A program made the translations under genes and the position numbers. Under the pieces are notes generated by a model. That model was given only the letters and a program-made list of their open reading frames with translations. It did not search any database and was not told where the DNA came from. From a candidate division FCPU426 bacterium (GTDB lineage: Bacteria; Oederibacteriota; JAAXVQ01; JAUVAV01), in the NCBI GenBank assembly GCA_030619365.1, contig JAUXBQ010000047.1, forward strand, positions 1-13,981: DNA of 13,981 bases, read 5' to 3'. Of the stretch, positions 1 through 7,844 are shown piece after piece. Position 1 is the first letter of the stretch. Every line of letters starts with the position of its first letter.

Positions 1-439
1 CATAACGCTCATGTTGATTCAGGAAAAAGACATACCTTTCAAGGATAACCGCCAGACAATAGTGGTAAGGATCATAACGCCATTTCGAATAAGTTTCTTT
101 ATGTTTCTTTTTATCGATACAGACAGAAATGACCTGATATTCCCACCTCTTGAATAATTCCAGCAATTCGTGATCAAATGCGCTTCGAATATCGTTTTCT
201 TTTAGTCGCTCGAAAGGCGGTTTTGCGTTTAGAATTTCTTTCCGGTGCATAATAATAGGATCATCCGGATGGGAGCTAAAGTATTTCACCTTTAAAACTT
301 CCATTTGAAGATAAACAACGTTTTCCACCTGTGCCAATTCTATAATAACTCCCGTTAAACTCAGATAGCGATGATTCGGATTCTCCGAGCTTTCCAAGTC
401 AGGATTGCCGACTTCATCGATATATATTCTATATTTCAA
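1..439 (-). CDS. DUF3800 domain protein, C-terminus beyond window
   Basis: This open frame of 146 codons runs off the left edge, so the C-terminal part is missing. The start is a TTG at 439, with GGGG (447-450) 7 nt upstream as ribosome binding site; the next in-frame ATG lies deep inside the conserved region. The protein opens MKYRIYIDEVGNPDLES, which matches the start of DUF3800 proteins (usually Y-I-D-E-S-G). A later IIMHRKE segment, and the aromatic-rich YDPYHYCLAVILERY near the edge, also fit that family. DUF3800 proteins have been suggested to have an RNase H-like fold with an acidic active site; their role is not settled, and many sit near mobile elements. Here D8 and E9 are kept but the usual Ser of DESG is Val. 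Base composition is visibly more AT-rich than the operon next door, which suggests separate acquisition. The family call is from memory of the motif, without a profile search. Confidence 0.72.
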   Translation of the reverse strand, partial: MKYRIYIDEVGNPDLESSENPNHRYLSLTGVIIELAQVENVVYLQMEVLKVKYFSSHPDDPIIMHRKEILNAKPPFERLKENDIRSAFDHELLELFKRWEYQVISVCIDKKKHKETYSKWRYDPYHYCLAVILERYVFFLNQHERY

Positions 440-467
440 AGCCAAACCCCTTAAAATTCTTAAAGAT

Positions 468-483
468 TTTTTCAATTGAAAAA
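468..483. promoter_or_regulatory. perfect 16-bp palindrome upstream of DUF3800 gene
   Basis: TTTTTCAATTGAAAAA reads the same on both strands. It lies about 28 nt upstream of the TTG start of the DUF3800 gene, with a looser dyad (about 453-470) between it and the gene. It could be an operator or simply AT-rich sequence; no convincing -35/-10 pair is visible in 440-590. I see no clear intrinsic terminator after ispG in the same gap. Confidence 0.3.
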
Positions 484-590
484 GTTTTAGCGACCTATTG
501 GATCAGAAGACAGAAAATCGATAATAGATACTTAACTCAGCGACGGCACGAGGCCGGAAAAATGATCAAATCTGGATATTGAACCCTGTT

Positions 591-1655
591 TTATAGTTTT
601 TTCAATTCAGCCAGCAACGCCGGGACGGCTTTTGCCGGGGACACCCGGCGCAACGGTTTGCCCTGGGCGAAAAGCATGAAGGAACCGTCCGGCGCTCCGG
701 CCAGACCAACGTCCGCGTGCCGGGCCTCACCCGGACCGTTCACCACGCAGCCCATGATGGCCACGGTAAGCGGCCGCGTTTCCCGGTCCAGGGCTTTTTC
801 CACTTGTTGGAGTATTTTGGCCAGGTCCGAGGCCGTGCGGCCGCAGGTGGGACAGGAAATGATATCCGGCCCGCGCCGCCTTACACCGGTAGCCGCCAGG
901 ATCAGGTTGGCCGCGCGTATTTCACGCACCGGGTCTGAGGTCAGGGACACGCGCAGGGTGTCGCCGATCCCTTCCAGCAGCAGGGGGCTTAGTCCCGCGG
1001 CGGTTTTGATGCTGCCCGCCAGTTCGCTGCCAGCCTCGGTGAGGCCCAGGTGCAGCGGCCAGTGGCATTTTTCCGAGAGCAGGCGGTAAGCGGCCAGTGA
1101 GGCGTGCACTTCCGAGGCTTTAACCGAGAGCACGATCTGCTTTAATCCCGCGCTTTCCAGGGCCCGGGCGTACTGTAGTGCGGTACGCGCCATGAGCCGG
1201 CCCAGGGCCTCCGGCGTTTTGGCCGTGCGGCGCAATTTTTCCGGAAGCGACCCCGCATTCACGCCGATGCGGACCGCTACCTTGGCTTTGGCCGCGGCCC
1301 GGGCCACCAACCGGGAGCGGTCCAGGCCCAGGTTGCCCGGATTAATCCGGACCTTGGCCACGCCCGCTTGGATCGCGCCCAGGGCCAGGGTATGATCAAA
1401 ATGAATGTCCGCGATAACGGGCAAGGGGGAGGACTTAACGATTTTCGGCAGCACGGCCACGGCCCGCGCATTCGGAACCGCAACGCGGACCAGTTCGCAT
1501 CCCGCGTCCGCCAGGCGCCGGATTTGAGCCAGTGTCCGGCCCGCAGCCTGGGTGGGAGTGTTGGTCATGGACTGCACCAGGACCGGATGGCCGTGCCCCA
1601 AAACACGCTCGCCGACGCGGACCACGCGGGTGGTCAGTCGAGGGGCACGGCTCAA
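591..1655 (-). CDS. ispG: 4-hydroxy-3-methylbut-2-en-1-yl diphosphate synthase (IspG/GcpE)
   Basis: IspG carries out the penultimate step of the MEP pathway: reductive ring opening of MEcPP to HMBPP in the cytosol, using a [4Fe-4S] cluster. The 354-aa product has the TIM-barrel N-terminal half (VRVAVPN around 57-62, ADIHFDHTLAL around 82-92, KVRINPGN at 101-108). The C-terminal cluster domain has C268 and C271 in CPTC, C303 in GCVVNGPGE, and the cluster-ligating Glu as E310. The length matches the compact bacterial form (E. coli 372 aa), without the large insert of plant or Chlamydia enzymes. The start is TTG at 1655, overlapping the rseP stop as TTGA, with GGGGGGA just upstream, so translation is probably coupled to rseP. 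It is the last gene of the operon visible here and works with dxr three genes earlier. Confidence 0.96.
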   Translation of the reverse strand: MSRAPRLTTRVVRVGERVLGHGHPVLVQSMTNTPTQAAGRTLAQIRRLADAGCELVRVAVPNARAVAVLPKIVKSSPLPVIADIHFDHTLALGAIQAGVAKVRINPGNLGLDRSRLVARAAAKAKVAVRIGVNAGSLPEKLRRTAKTPEALGRLMARTALQYARALESAGLKQIVLSVKASEVHASLAAYRLLSEKCHWPLHLGLTEAGSELAGSIKTAAGLSPLLLEGIGDTLRVSLTSDPVREIRAANLILAATGVRRRGPDIISCPTCGRTASDLAKILQQVEKALDRETRPLTVAIMGCVVNGPGEARHADVGLAGAPDGSFMLFAQGKPLRRVSPAKAVPALLAELKKL

Positions 1656-3013
1656 GGCGATCCCCCCAGCGCGGGGGCGACGATTTTGTAAATATCGTTA
1701 TAGGTGGCGAACACCATGATCGCCACCAGCAGCACGAACCCGATCTGTTGGGAGACTTCCTGTACCCGCAGGGAGACCGGCTTGCGGATAAGTCCCTCAA
1801 TCAGTAAAAACACCGTGTTGCCGCCGTCCATGATCGGAATCGGGAGCAGATTGATAATGCCCAGCATGACCGATATCGCCGCCAGGAAAAAGAAAAAATC
1901 CTTGGCCCCGGATTTGGCCTCCTGCCCCGCCATGCGCATGATCGTGATCGGTCCACCCAACGAATCCTTGGCCGACACTTTGCCGGTGATCATTTGGCCC
2001 AACGCAGTGAGGATCATCTTGCCGATGCCGTAGGTCTGCCGGGCGCCCAGGCCAAACGCCTGGAAAAAGGGGTATTGCCTGGTCTGCATTTTATCCGAAA
2101 TTACGAAATTGACCCCGATCACGCCTACAGTTCCCTTCCCGGGCAGCTGCTGGGTCATGGGAGTTACCTTTAATTCGATCACCTCGTCTCCGCGCGCCAC
2201 CTGAAAACGCGTGGGTTGCTTCGCCCGGGGCCAGACCAGTTGCTGGAATTCATATTTGTTATAAATGCGCTCTCCCTCCACGGCCAGCACCTGGTCCTGC
2301 GCCTTGAACCCTGAACGTTCCGCCGGCGTGCCCACAAATACGCGATCAATCACATTGGTCCCGGCCGGCGCGATGGTAATGCCCAGGCGATAGCGTCCGG
2401 ATTCCGGATCCAGTTCCGGGTATACCAACAGGTTCAGCGTCTCGCCGGCGCGCTGCACGGTCAACTGCCCCGCCTGGCCGGGTTGCGCCTGCCCCAGCGC
2501 GTTAATCCGGTCGGAAAACTTCTCCCAGTTTTCAACCGGTTCATTCTCTAAGGCCAGGACCACGTCTCCGGTCTGAAGTTCCGCGACTTGGGCAGGAGAC
2601 CCGGCCGCGATCTCCATGACCTGGGGCTGCGCCAGAGGCACCTGGAAGCCGATCCAGTAGATCAATCCCAGCACGAGCACGGCGGTCACGAAATTCATGC
2701 CCGGTCCGGCCAGCAGGACGAGCACACGAGCCCACCAGGGACGGGAAGTAAAATCTCCGGGCTTCACGACCAGCGCTTCACCGGGTTTGGGATTCTCGCC
2801 CGCCATTTTCACGAATCCGCCCAGCGGCAGAGCGGAAATGACGTATTCCGTTTCTTTATACTTAAACCCTATTAATTTTTTACCGAATCCGAGCGAAAAT
2901 TTCAATACCCGGATCCCGGCTGCCTTGGCTACCAGAAAATGGCCCAGTTCATGGACAAAGACAACCACCCCCAGGGCGAGCACCCCGGCTATAATCACGG
3001 TTATGGTTTGCAT
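1652..3013 (-). CDS. rseP: RIP metalloprotease RseP (site-2 protease, M50B)
   Basis: This is an inner-membrane zinc protease that cuts transmembrane segments, typically anti-sigma factors in the envelope stress response. The 453-aa product has an N-terminal membrane helix carrying HELGH at 21-25 (zinc ligands and catalytic Glu). There is a second membrane segment around 98-121 and two PDZ-like domains (about 125-195 and 215-285). The second active-site motif NLLPIPIMDGG lies at 388-398, with D396 as the third zinc ligand, followed by C-terminal membrane helices to about 437. The length equals that of E. coli RseP (450 aa). I place the start at the ATG at 3013 because GAGGAG sits 5-6 nt upstream. 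A longer in-frame start at 3046 would add 11 basic residues before the signal-anchor and has no better ribosome site. The gene overlaps the dxr end by 13 nt, so its ribosome binding site lies inside dxr. No sigma/anti-sigma partner is in the window. Confidence 0.95.
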   Translation of the reverse strand: MQTITVIIAGVLALGVVVFVHELGHFLVAKAAGIRVLKFSLGFGKKLIGFKYKETEYVISALPLGGFVKMAGENPKPGEALVVKPGDFTSRPWWARVLVLLAGPGMNFVTAVLVLGLIYWIGFQVPLAQPQVMEIAAGSPAQVAELQTGDVVLALENEPVENWEKFSDRINALGQAQPGQAGQLTVQRAGETLNLLVYPELDPESGRYRLGITIAPAGTNVIDRVFVGTPAERSGFKAQDQVLAVEGERIYNKYEFQQLVWPRAKQPTRFQVARGDEVIELKVTPMTQQLPGKGTVGVIGVNFVISDKMQTRQYPFFQAFGLGARQTYGIGKMILTALGQMITGKVSAKDSLGGPITIMRMAGQEAKSGAKDFFFFLAAISVMLGIINLLPIPIMDGGNTVFLLIEGLIRKPVSLRVQEVSQQIGFVLLVAIMVFATYNDIYKIVAPALGGSP

Positions 3014-4173
3014 AAAATCTCCTCTTCGGCCGCCTCGCGCGCCCAAGCGTTTGCCCGAAGAATGTCCGCGAGCGTGGCCTTCTTCTGTTTAGGGCTGCGT
3101 TTCAGCACTTTAGCAATAATACGGGGAATCCCCGGAAAGTCAAGCCGCCCGTCCAAAAAGGCCTGGACCGCAATTTCATTGGCCGCGTTAAGCACCGCAG
3201 TGGCCGTACCGCCCGCGCGCCCGGCCTGGTAAGCCAGGTCCAGGCAGACAAAGCGACGGGTGTCAGGCCGGCGAAACTCAAGCTTGAGCCCGGCCCGGAA
3301 ATCCAGGGGGCGCACAATGTGCCCGATCCGCTCCGGCTCGGTCAGCGCGGTCTGGATGGGCAGGCGCATGTCCGGATTGGACATCTGCGCCAGAATGGAT
3401 CCGTCCACGAACTCCACCAGGGAATGGACAATGCTCTGGGGGTGAATGGTGACCTCGATGCGGTCGTAGGGCACGTTGAAAAGGTGATGGGCTTCAATAA
3501 TTTCCAGTCCCTTGTTCATGAGGGTTGAGGAATCAATCGTGATTTTAGGGCCCATGGACCAGGTCGGATGCCGCAGGGCCTGGGCAGCCGTCACGCGCCG
3601 CAGCCGGGCCGACGGATATTTCGCGAACGGACCGCCCGAAGCGGTGAGTACCAGGCGCCGGACCGGGACCCCGGCCTGGCCTTGCAGGCACTGGGCCAGG
3701 GCCGCGTGCTCTGAATCCACGGGCAGGAGTTTCACGCGGTGCTGCCGAACCGCGGCCATCACCAGGTCGCCGGCCATGACCAGGGTTTCCTTGTTCGCCA
3801 GCGCGACAGCCTTGCCCGCCCGGATCGCATCCAGCGTGGGTAAAAGTCCGGCGCTGCCGACCATGGCCGAAAGCACCAAATCGGCCCGGGACGCCACGGC
3901 CACGCGACGGATACCGGCTTCACCGGTCAGCACGCGGGGCGGCTGCTTCCACTTGCGCACTGCGGCCCGCACGCGGCCGGCCGCTTCCGGATTGGCCATT
4001 GCCACCTGGCGGGGTTTGAATTTGCGGATTTGCCGGAGCAGCAGGCCGGTGTTGCGATTGGCCGCCAAGGCCTCGACCCGGAACCGTTCGGGGTGGCGCG
4101 CCACCACGTCCAGGGTGGAGCGGCCTATGGATCCGGTGGAACCCAGCAGCACCAGGTGTTTTTGCCGGCTCAC
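3001..4173 (-). CDS. dxr: 1-deoxy-D-xylulose 5-phosphate reductoisomerase (Dxr/IspC)
   Basis: Dxr commits carbon to the MEP isoprenoid pathway by converting DXP to MEP with NADPH and a divalent metal. The 390-aa product starts with the Rossmann motif GSTGSIG (11-17). It has LANKET at 125-130, the metal-binding PVDSEH at 151-156 (D153, E155), ASGGPF at 178-183, MGPKITIDSSTLMNKGLE at 207-224 (E224 the third metal ligand), IHPQSIVHS at 243-251, and the C-terminal LNAANE helix region. The length matches the family (about 390-400 aa). The start is GTG at 4173, overlapping the cdsA stop as GTGA. No good Shine-Dalgarno is visible before it, so expression probably depends on translational coupling to cdsA. 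It sits between cdsA and rseP, as in many bacteria. Confidence 0.96.
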   Translation of the reverse strand: MSRQKHLVLLGSTGSIGRSTLDVVARHPERFRVEALAANRNTGLLLRQIRKFKPRQVAMANPEAAGRVRAAVRKWKQPPRVLTGEAGIRRVAVASRADLVLSAMVGSAGLLPTLDAIRAGKAVALANKETLVMAGDLVMAAVRQHRVKLLPVDSEHAALAQCLQGQAGVPVRRLVLTASGGPFAKYPSARLRRVTAAQALRHPTWSMGPKITIDSSTLMNKGLEIIEAHHLFNVPYDRIEVTIHPQSIVHSLVEFVDGSILAQMSNPDMRLPIQTALTEPERIGHIVRPLDFRAGLKLEFRRPDTRRFVCLDLAYQAGRAGGTATAVLNAANEIAVQAFLDGRLDFPGIPRIIAKVLKRSPKQKKATLADILRANAWAREAAEEEILCKP

Positions 4174-5009
4174 GGCGTCGTCAGGAACCAGGCCACGAAA
4201 TACAATACGGGCGCGGCAAACAGGATGTTATCGATTTTATCCAAAATACCGCCGTGACCGGGAATCAGACCCGAGGCGTCCTTGGTGCCGGACCAGCGCT
4301 TGACCATGGATTCCACCAGGTCGCCGGCCTGGGCCAACAGCCCCAGCAGGATACCGAGACTGATGAACCCGGGCAGGGAGAAACCCAATTGCCGGGGCAC
4401 CCAGATGAAATACAGCAGGGCGGCCAAGCCGGCATTGATGATCAGTCCGCCGATCAGGCCTTCCACCGTTTTTTTCGGCGAGATCGAAGGGGCCAGTTTC
4501 CGTCGGCCAAAGAAGCGCCCGCTGAACATGGCGGCCGCGTCATAAACCCAGTTGAAGCAGAAGAGCATGAAAACCCAATCCGACCCCTGCGGCAGGCGCC
4601 TAAGCAGGAACACGAAACTGCCGATGCCGGCGATTGTCAAGATAGGCAGGACCCCGGCGCTGATGTTCTGTAGATTATTCTCGCTATGTCCGGCCAGGAC
4701 CTCGCGCCAGGCCAGGAGCAGCAGGGCGGCCAGGCTGACGGTCCATATCCCGGGAAACACGGAGAGCGCGCGCCCTTCCGCCCGGAGCGGGGCCCAGCCC
4801 GCGATCAGGCAGATGGCCACCCCGGCCATGATCGACACGGCCCAGTCGACCCGGATGCCCCGGTGCCTGATTAGCAGGCCGATTTCGATCAAGGCGGCGA
4901 CCAGGCACAAGGTGCCCAGGATGAAAAACGGAATGGGATTGGGCAGGTAGATCATCCAAACGAACACCGGAAGAAAAACCAGCGCGACCAGAATACGGGT
5001 TCTAAGCAT
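4170..5009 (-). CDS. cdsA: phosphatidate cytidylyltransferase (CDP-diacylglycerol synthase)
   Basis: CdsA makes CDP-diacylglycerol from phosphatidate and CTP in the cytoplasmic membrane, the branch point for phospholipids. The 279-aa product is strongly hydrophobic, with about eight predicted membrane segments starting at residues 5-22. It carries SPKKTVEGLIGG at 177-188 and the CDS signature at 229-260: G-D-L-V-E-S, then K-R, G-T-K-D, P-G-H-G-G-I-L-D-K and a final D. These acidic residues bind the metal and CTP. The ATG at 5009 overlaps the uppS end by 8 nt. A GGGGGAG sequence lies about 12 nt upstream, a little far, so coupling to uppS is likely. Length is normal for the family. Confidence 0.95.
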   Translation of the reverse strand: MLRTRILVALVFLPVFVWMIYLPNPIPFFILGTLCLVAALIEIGLLIRHRGIRVDWAVSIMAGVAICLIAGWAPLRAEGRALSVFPGIWTVSLAALLLLAWREVLAGHSENNLQNISAGVLPILTIAGIGSFVFLLRRLPQGSDWVFMLFCFNWVYDAAAMFSGRFFGRRKLAPSISPKKTVEGLIGGLIINAGLAALLYFIWVPRQLGFSLPGFISLGILLGLLAQAGDLVESMVKRWSGTKDASGLIPGHGGILDKIDNILFAAPVLYFVAWFLTTP

Positions 5010-5742
5010 GGACTGATTTCACTCCCCCGAAGCGGCGTTCGCGCTTCTGATATTCCCGGAGCACCTGCCCCAGTTCGCGTTCGCGGAAATCCGGCCACAG
5101 TACCGGGCTGACCACGATCTCGGCGTATGCCAACTGCCAGAGCAGAAAATTCGAGAGCCGGTATTCGCCCGAGGTGCGAACCAGGAGGTCCGGGTCGGGA
5201 AGCTCCGCGGTATACAAGAGGCGGGAGAACACTTCCTCGGTCAGGGCCGGACGGGGCCGCAAGTTCACATACGCGCCCACCGCATCCAGGAGCTCGCGCC
5301 GCCCGCCGTAGTTGAAAGCCAGATTGAGTTGCAGGCCCCGGTTGCGCCGGGTTTGCGTAATGGCCTGGTCGATGCTGGCCAGCACCCGGGCCGGGATCCG
5401 TTCCCGCCCGCCCAGCATGCGGATCCGTACGCCCTGGCAATGCAGTTCGTCGAGTTCCCGGTTCAAAAACTCGATTAGCAGGTTCATGAGAAAACGGATC
5501 TCGCGGACCGGCCGCCGCCAGTTCTCGGTGGAAAACGCGTAGAGCGTAAGGTGCGGAATCCCCAGTTCCCCGCAGGTCCGGATCACGCTGCGTACGGAAT
5601 TCATGCCCTCCCGGTGACCGGCTACCCGGGGGCGTCCGCGCCGCTTGGCCCAGCGCCCGTTGCCGTCCATGATAATGGCAACGTGACGCGGCAGGCGCTG
5701 GCGATCAAGGCCCGGCAATATTAGCTTGGTTTTTCGGGACAT
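5002..5742 (-). CDS. uppS: undecaprenyl diphosphate synthase (isoprenyl transferase)
   Basis: UppS is a cytosolic cis-prenyltransferase that adds isopentenyl diphosphate units to farnesyl diphosphate. The product becomes the lipid carrier for peptidoglycan and O-antigen. The 246-aa product has HVAIIMDGNGRWA (20-32) with the catalytic D26, GHREG at 42-46, YAFSTENW at 68-75, FNYGGRRE at 143-150 and the RTSGEYRLSNFLLWQLAYAE region at 189-208, with a Ser where most enzymes have Gly in RTGGE. Start choice: AGGTGA (5748-5753) stands 5 nt before the ATG at 5742. In-frame GTG 5751 and ATG 5748 would add only 2-3 residues and would overlap that ribosome site. Directly upstream is a terminator-like hairpin (5753-5782), so transcription from frr may be attenuated. 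It uses isoprenoids made through dxr and ispG of the same operon. Confidence 0.95.
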   Translation of the reverse strand: MSRKTKLILPGLDRQRLPRHVAIIMDGNGRWAKRRGRPRVAGHREGMNSVRSVIRTCGELGIPHLTLYAFSTENWRRPVREIRFLMNLLIEFLNRELDELHCQGVRIRMLGGRERIPARVLASIDQAITQTRRNRGLQLNLAFNYGGRRELLDAVGAYVNLRPRPALTEEVFSRLLYTAELPDPDLLVRTSGEYRLSNFLLWQLAYAEIVVSPVLWPDFRERELGQVLREYQKRERRFGGVKSVHA

Positions 5743-5752
5743 GACCATCACC

Positions 5753-5782
5753 TAAAAAAATCCCCCAGCCGGGCCAGGGGAT
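5753..5782 (-). terminator. intrinsic terminator-like hairpin between frr and uppS
   Basis: On the minus strand a 6-bp stem ATCCCC/GGGGAT with an 11-nt GC-rich loop is followed by T7. The T-run ends one base before the AGGTGA ribosome site of uppS. There is no room for a promoter between it and uppS, so uppS-ispG must be reached by read-through. It therefore looks like an attenuator or partial terminator, not an operon end. The strength is inferred by eye only. Confidence 0.6.
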
Positions 5783-5841
5783 CGGATTGGCGGGATTGCA
5801 GGGTGTCGCGACCGTTGGCAAGGAGCCCAACCACGCGCGGT

Positions 5842-6411
5842 TCAAACTTCCATCAATTCCTGTTCCTTGTTCTTCGTAATCTGGTCGACCTGCTTGATAA
5901 AATCATCGGTGGTTTTCTGAATCTTGGTCTCGCCCGTCTTCTCGTCGTCCTCGCTGAGGCTTTTGTCCTTCTTCATCCCCTTCAGGGTTTCCATGGCTTT
6001 GCGGCGGTGAGTGCGGATTTCTACGCGCATGTCTTCCGCCATCTTGTAGACCTGCTTCACCATCTCTTTCCGGCGTTCCTCGGTCAGGGGCGGAAAGGAG
6101 AGCCGTATGATTTTGCCGTCGTTCATGGGGGTGATGCCGAGATTGGCTTTTAAGAGCGCACGTTCGATTTCCTGCAGGATGCTGGGGTCCCAGGGCTTGA
6201 TTTCCAGGGTTTTGGCGTCCGGAATTCCGACCGAGGCAATCTGATTGATCGGCATGGGGCTGTTGTAGTACTCCACCCGCACACCATCCAGAATGGCGGC
6301 CGAGGCGCGTCCGGTTCGCACGGTCGCGTACTCGCGTTTCAGGGCTTCCAGGGCCCGGTTCATACGTTCCTGGGTTTCGTGATGAATGGTTTGGGGCGTG
6401 TTTCCCTGCAT
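5842..6411 (-). CDS. frr: ribosome recycling factor (RRF)
   Basis: RRF splits post-termination ribosomes together with EF-G. The 189-aa product is slightly longer than the usual 185 aa. It shows the expected three-helix-bundle pattern: an N-terminal helix with the conserved REYATVRTGRAS (26-37), then the beta-domain with YYNSPMPINQIASV, PWDPS, ANLGITPMNDGKIIRLSFPPLTEERRKE, followed by long charged C-terminal helices. The ATG at 6411 has GGGAGGT 6 nt upstream. It follows pyrH after 24 nt. After its stop come about 60 nt of unassigned sequence and then the hairpin before uppS. Confidence 0.96.
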   Translation of the reverse strand: MQGNTPQTIHHETQERMNRALEALKREYATVRTGRASAAILDGVRVEYYNSPMPINQIASVGIPDAKTLEIKPWDPSILQEIERALLKANLGITPMNDGKIIRLSFPPLTEERRKEMVKQVYKMAEDMRVEIRTHRRKAMETLKGMKKDKSLSEDDEKTGETKIQKTTDDFIKQVDQITKNKEQELMEV

Positions 6412-6434
6412 CTTACACCTCCCGGAAAAAAGGA

Positions 6435-7160
6435 CTAATGGACCAGGGTTCCGATCTTCTGGCCGAAGACCGCTTTCTTGATATTATCCCTCTTATTAAG
6501 ATCAAAAACAATGAGCGGCAAGTTGTTTTCCATACACAGGGTGATGGCCGTCGCATCCATGACCTGCAGGCGGCGCTGAATAATGTCCATGTATTTCAGT
6601 TTCCGGAAGAATACGGCTTGCTTATGTTTGCGCGGGTCGGCCGAATACACCCCGCCCACGTTGGTGGCTTTCATGATTACGTCCGCCCCGATTTCCACCG
6701 CCCTCAAAGCCGCGGCCGTGTCCGTGGAGAAATAGGGGTTGCCGGTTCCGGCCGCAAAAATCACTACCCGCCCTTTTTCCAGGTGGCGGATGGCGCGTCG
6801 CCGGATGTAGGGTTCGGCCAGTTTCTGCATCTGGATCGCGGTCTGCACGCGCGTGGGCACGCCCTGTTTTTCCAGGCCGTCCTGCAGGGCCAGGGAATTA
6901 ATTACCGTGGCCAGCATGCCCATGTAGTCCGCGGCGACCCGCTCCATGCCCTGGTTTTCAGCCCGGGCGCCGCGCAGAATATTTCCTCCGCCCAGCACCA
7001 AGGCGACCTGAATGCCTTCCCGGTTCAAGGGCCGGATCTGCTGGGCGATCCAGTGTATTTTCTCGTGGTCGATCCCGAAGGATTCTTTGCCAGCGAGCGC
7101 TTCCCCGGAAAGCTTGAGCAGAACCCTTTGGTATTTTTTTTGTTTCTGCCGGGTTGGCAC
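6435..7160 (-). CDS. pyrH: UMP kinase
   Basis: PyrH phosphorylates UMP to UDP with ATP, feeding all pyrimidine nucleotides; the enzyme is a hexameric member of the amino-acid kinase fold. The 241-aa product has KLSGEAL at 16-22, GGGNILRG at 57-64, GTGNPYFSTDTAAALRA at 138-154 (UMP/phosphate site), KATNVGGVYSADPR at 164-177, and MDATAITLC at 201-209. The length is as expected (E. coli 241 aa). The start is GTG at 7160; the nearest Shine-Dalgarno (GGGGAGGAG) is about 11 nt upstream and overlaps the end of tsf, from which the gene is separated by only 8 nt. The order tsf-pyrH-frr is highly conserved in bacteria. Confidence 0.96.
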   Translation of the reverse strand: MPTRQKQKKYQRVLLKLSGEALAGKESFGIDHEKIHWIAQQIRPLNREGIQVALVLGGGNILRGARAENQGMERVAADYMGMLATVINSLALQDGLEKQGVPTRVQTAIQMQKLAEPYIRRRAIRHLEKGRVVIFAAGTGNPYFSTDTAAALRAVEIGADVIMKATNVGGVYSADPRKHKQAVFFRKLKYMDIIQRRLQVMDATAITLCMENNLPLIVFDLNKRDNIKKAVFGQKIGTLVH

Positions 7161-7168
7161 GATGATGT

Positions 7169-7765
7169 TTACTCCTCCCCCACTTTAAAGCGGGCAAAGC
7201 GACGAACCTGAATGTTCTCGCCGAGCTTGGCAATGGCTTCGGCGATCAGTTGTCTTATTTTTTTGTCGGGATCCTTTACGTAGGCCTGTTCCAGGAGGCA
7301 GGTCTCCTGGAAATACTTCTCAAGCTTGCCGGTGATAATTTTCTCCATTATGTCCGCCGGTTTTTTCGAGCCCGCCATCTGGGCCTTGTAGATGTCCCGC
7401 TCCTTTTGTATCATTTCCTGCGGCACATCCTCCCGTTTCACATACTGCGGGTTGGAGGCAGCCACATGCATGGCCAGGTCGCGTGCCAGGTTTTGGAACT
7501 CATCGGTCTTGGCCACGAAATCGGTCTCCACGTTGACCTCGACCAGCACGCCCAGCGTGCCGCCGGCGTGAATGTAAGAGGCCACCAGGCCTTCGCCAGC
7601 CACGCGGTCGGCCCGCTTGGAGGCCGATGCCAGTCCGCGTTCGCGAAGATAGGTAACGGCTTTATCCACGTCTCCGCCGGCCTCTTTCAGGGCGGTTTTG
7701 CACTCCATCATGCCCACGCCGGTTTTGTTACGCAGTTGTTTTACCGTCTCGGCTGAAATCGTCAT
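7169..7765 (-). CDS. tsf: elongation factor Ts, short form
   Basis: EF-Ts exchanges GDP for GTP on EF-Tu. The 198-aa product has the UBA-like N-terminal domain (VKQLRNKTGVGMMECKTAL, about 8-26) and the EF-Tu-contacting TDFVAKTDEF motif at 81-90. It ends with VRRFARFKVGEE. It is about 85 residues shorter than E. coli EF-Ts (283 aa) and resembles the short Thermus-type form with a single core subdomain. This is a real variant and not a truncation, since both conserved ends are present. The ATG at 7765 has AAGGAGG 8 nt upstream, a strong site. The 79-nt gap after rpsB contains a GC-rich hairpin. Confidence 0.95.
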   Translation of the reverse strand: MTISAETVKQLRNKTGVGMMECKTALKEAGGDVDKAVTYLRERGLASASKRADRVAGEGLVASYIHAGGTLGVLVEVNVETDFVAKTDEFQNLARDLAMHVAASNPQYVKREDVPQEMIQKERDIYKAQMAGSKKPADIMEKIITGKLEKYFQETCLLEQAYVKDPDKKIRQLIAEAIAKLGENIQVRRFARFKVGEE

Positions 7766-7827
7766 ACTGTCCTTCCTCCTTATATCAAATCGAGTTCCGG
7801 ATTAGTCGGGGTGTGTGGTCCGGGTTT

Positions 7828-7842
7828 CCGGCCCGGGGCCGG
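7828..7842 (-). other. GC-rich hairpin in rpsB-tsf gap
   Basis: CCGGCC and GGCCGG pair around a 3-nt loop 2 nt after the rpsB stop. No T-run follows, so it is not a normal intrinsic terminator. It may act as an RNA processing or stability element that sets the S2:EF-Ts ratio; that is inference. Confidence 0.35.
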
Positions 7843-7844
7843 GG

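Noticed and set aside
658..1691. Several plus-strand open frames opposite ispG
   Set aside because: They lie on the complement of a strongly conserved gene in GC-rich DNA, have no family motifs and no ribosome sites; typical antisense shadows.
3014..3046. Longer RseP start at 3046
   Set aside because: It would overlap dxr by 46 nt and put Arg/Gly-rich residues before the signal-anchor; the ATG at 3013 has a good ribosome site.
3512..4303. 263-codon plus-strand open frame opposite dxr
   Set aside because: Long only because the GC-rich antisense strand lacks stops. The product is Arg/Ser/Thr-rich without recognisable motifs, while dxr on the other strand is complete.
7828..7842. Intrinsic terminator after rpsB
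   Set aside because: The hairpin is strong but no T-run follows, and tsf just downstream has no visible promoter of its own.
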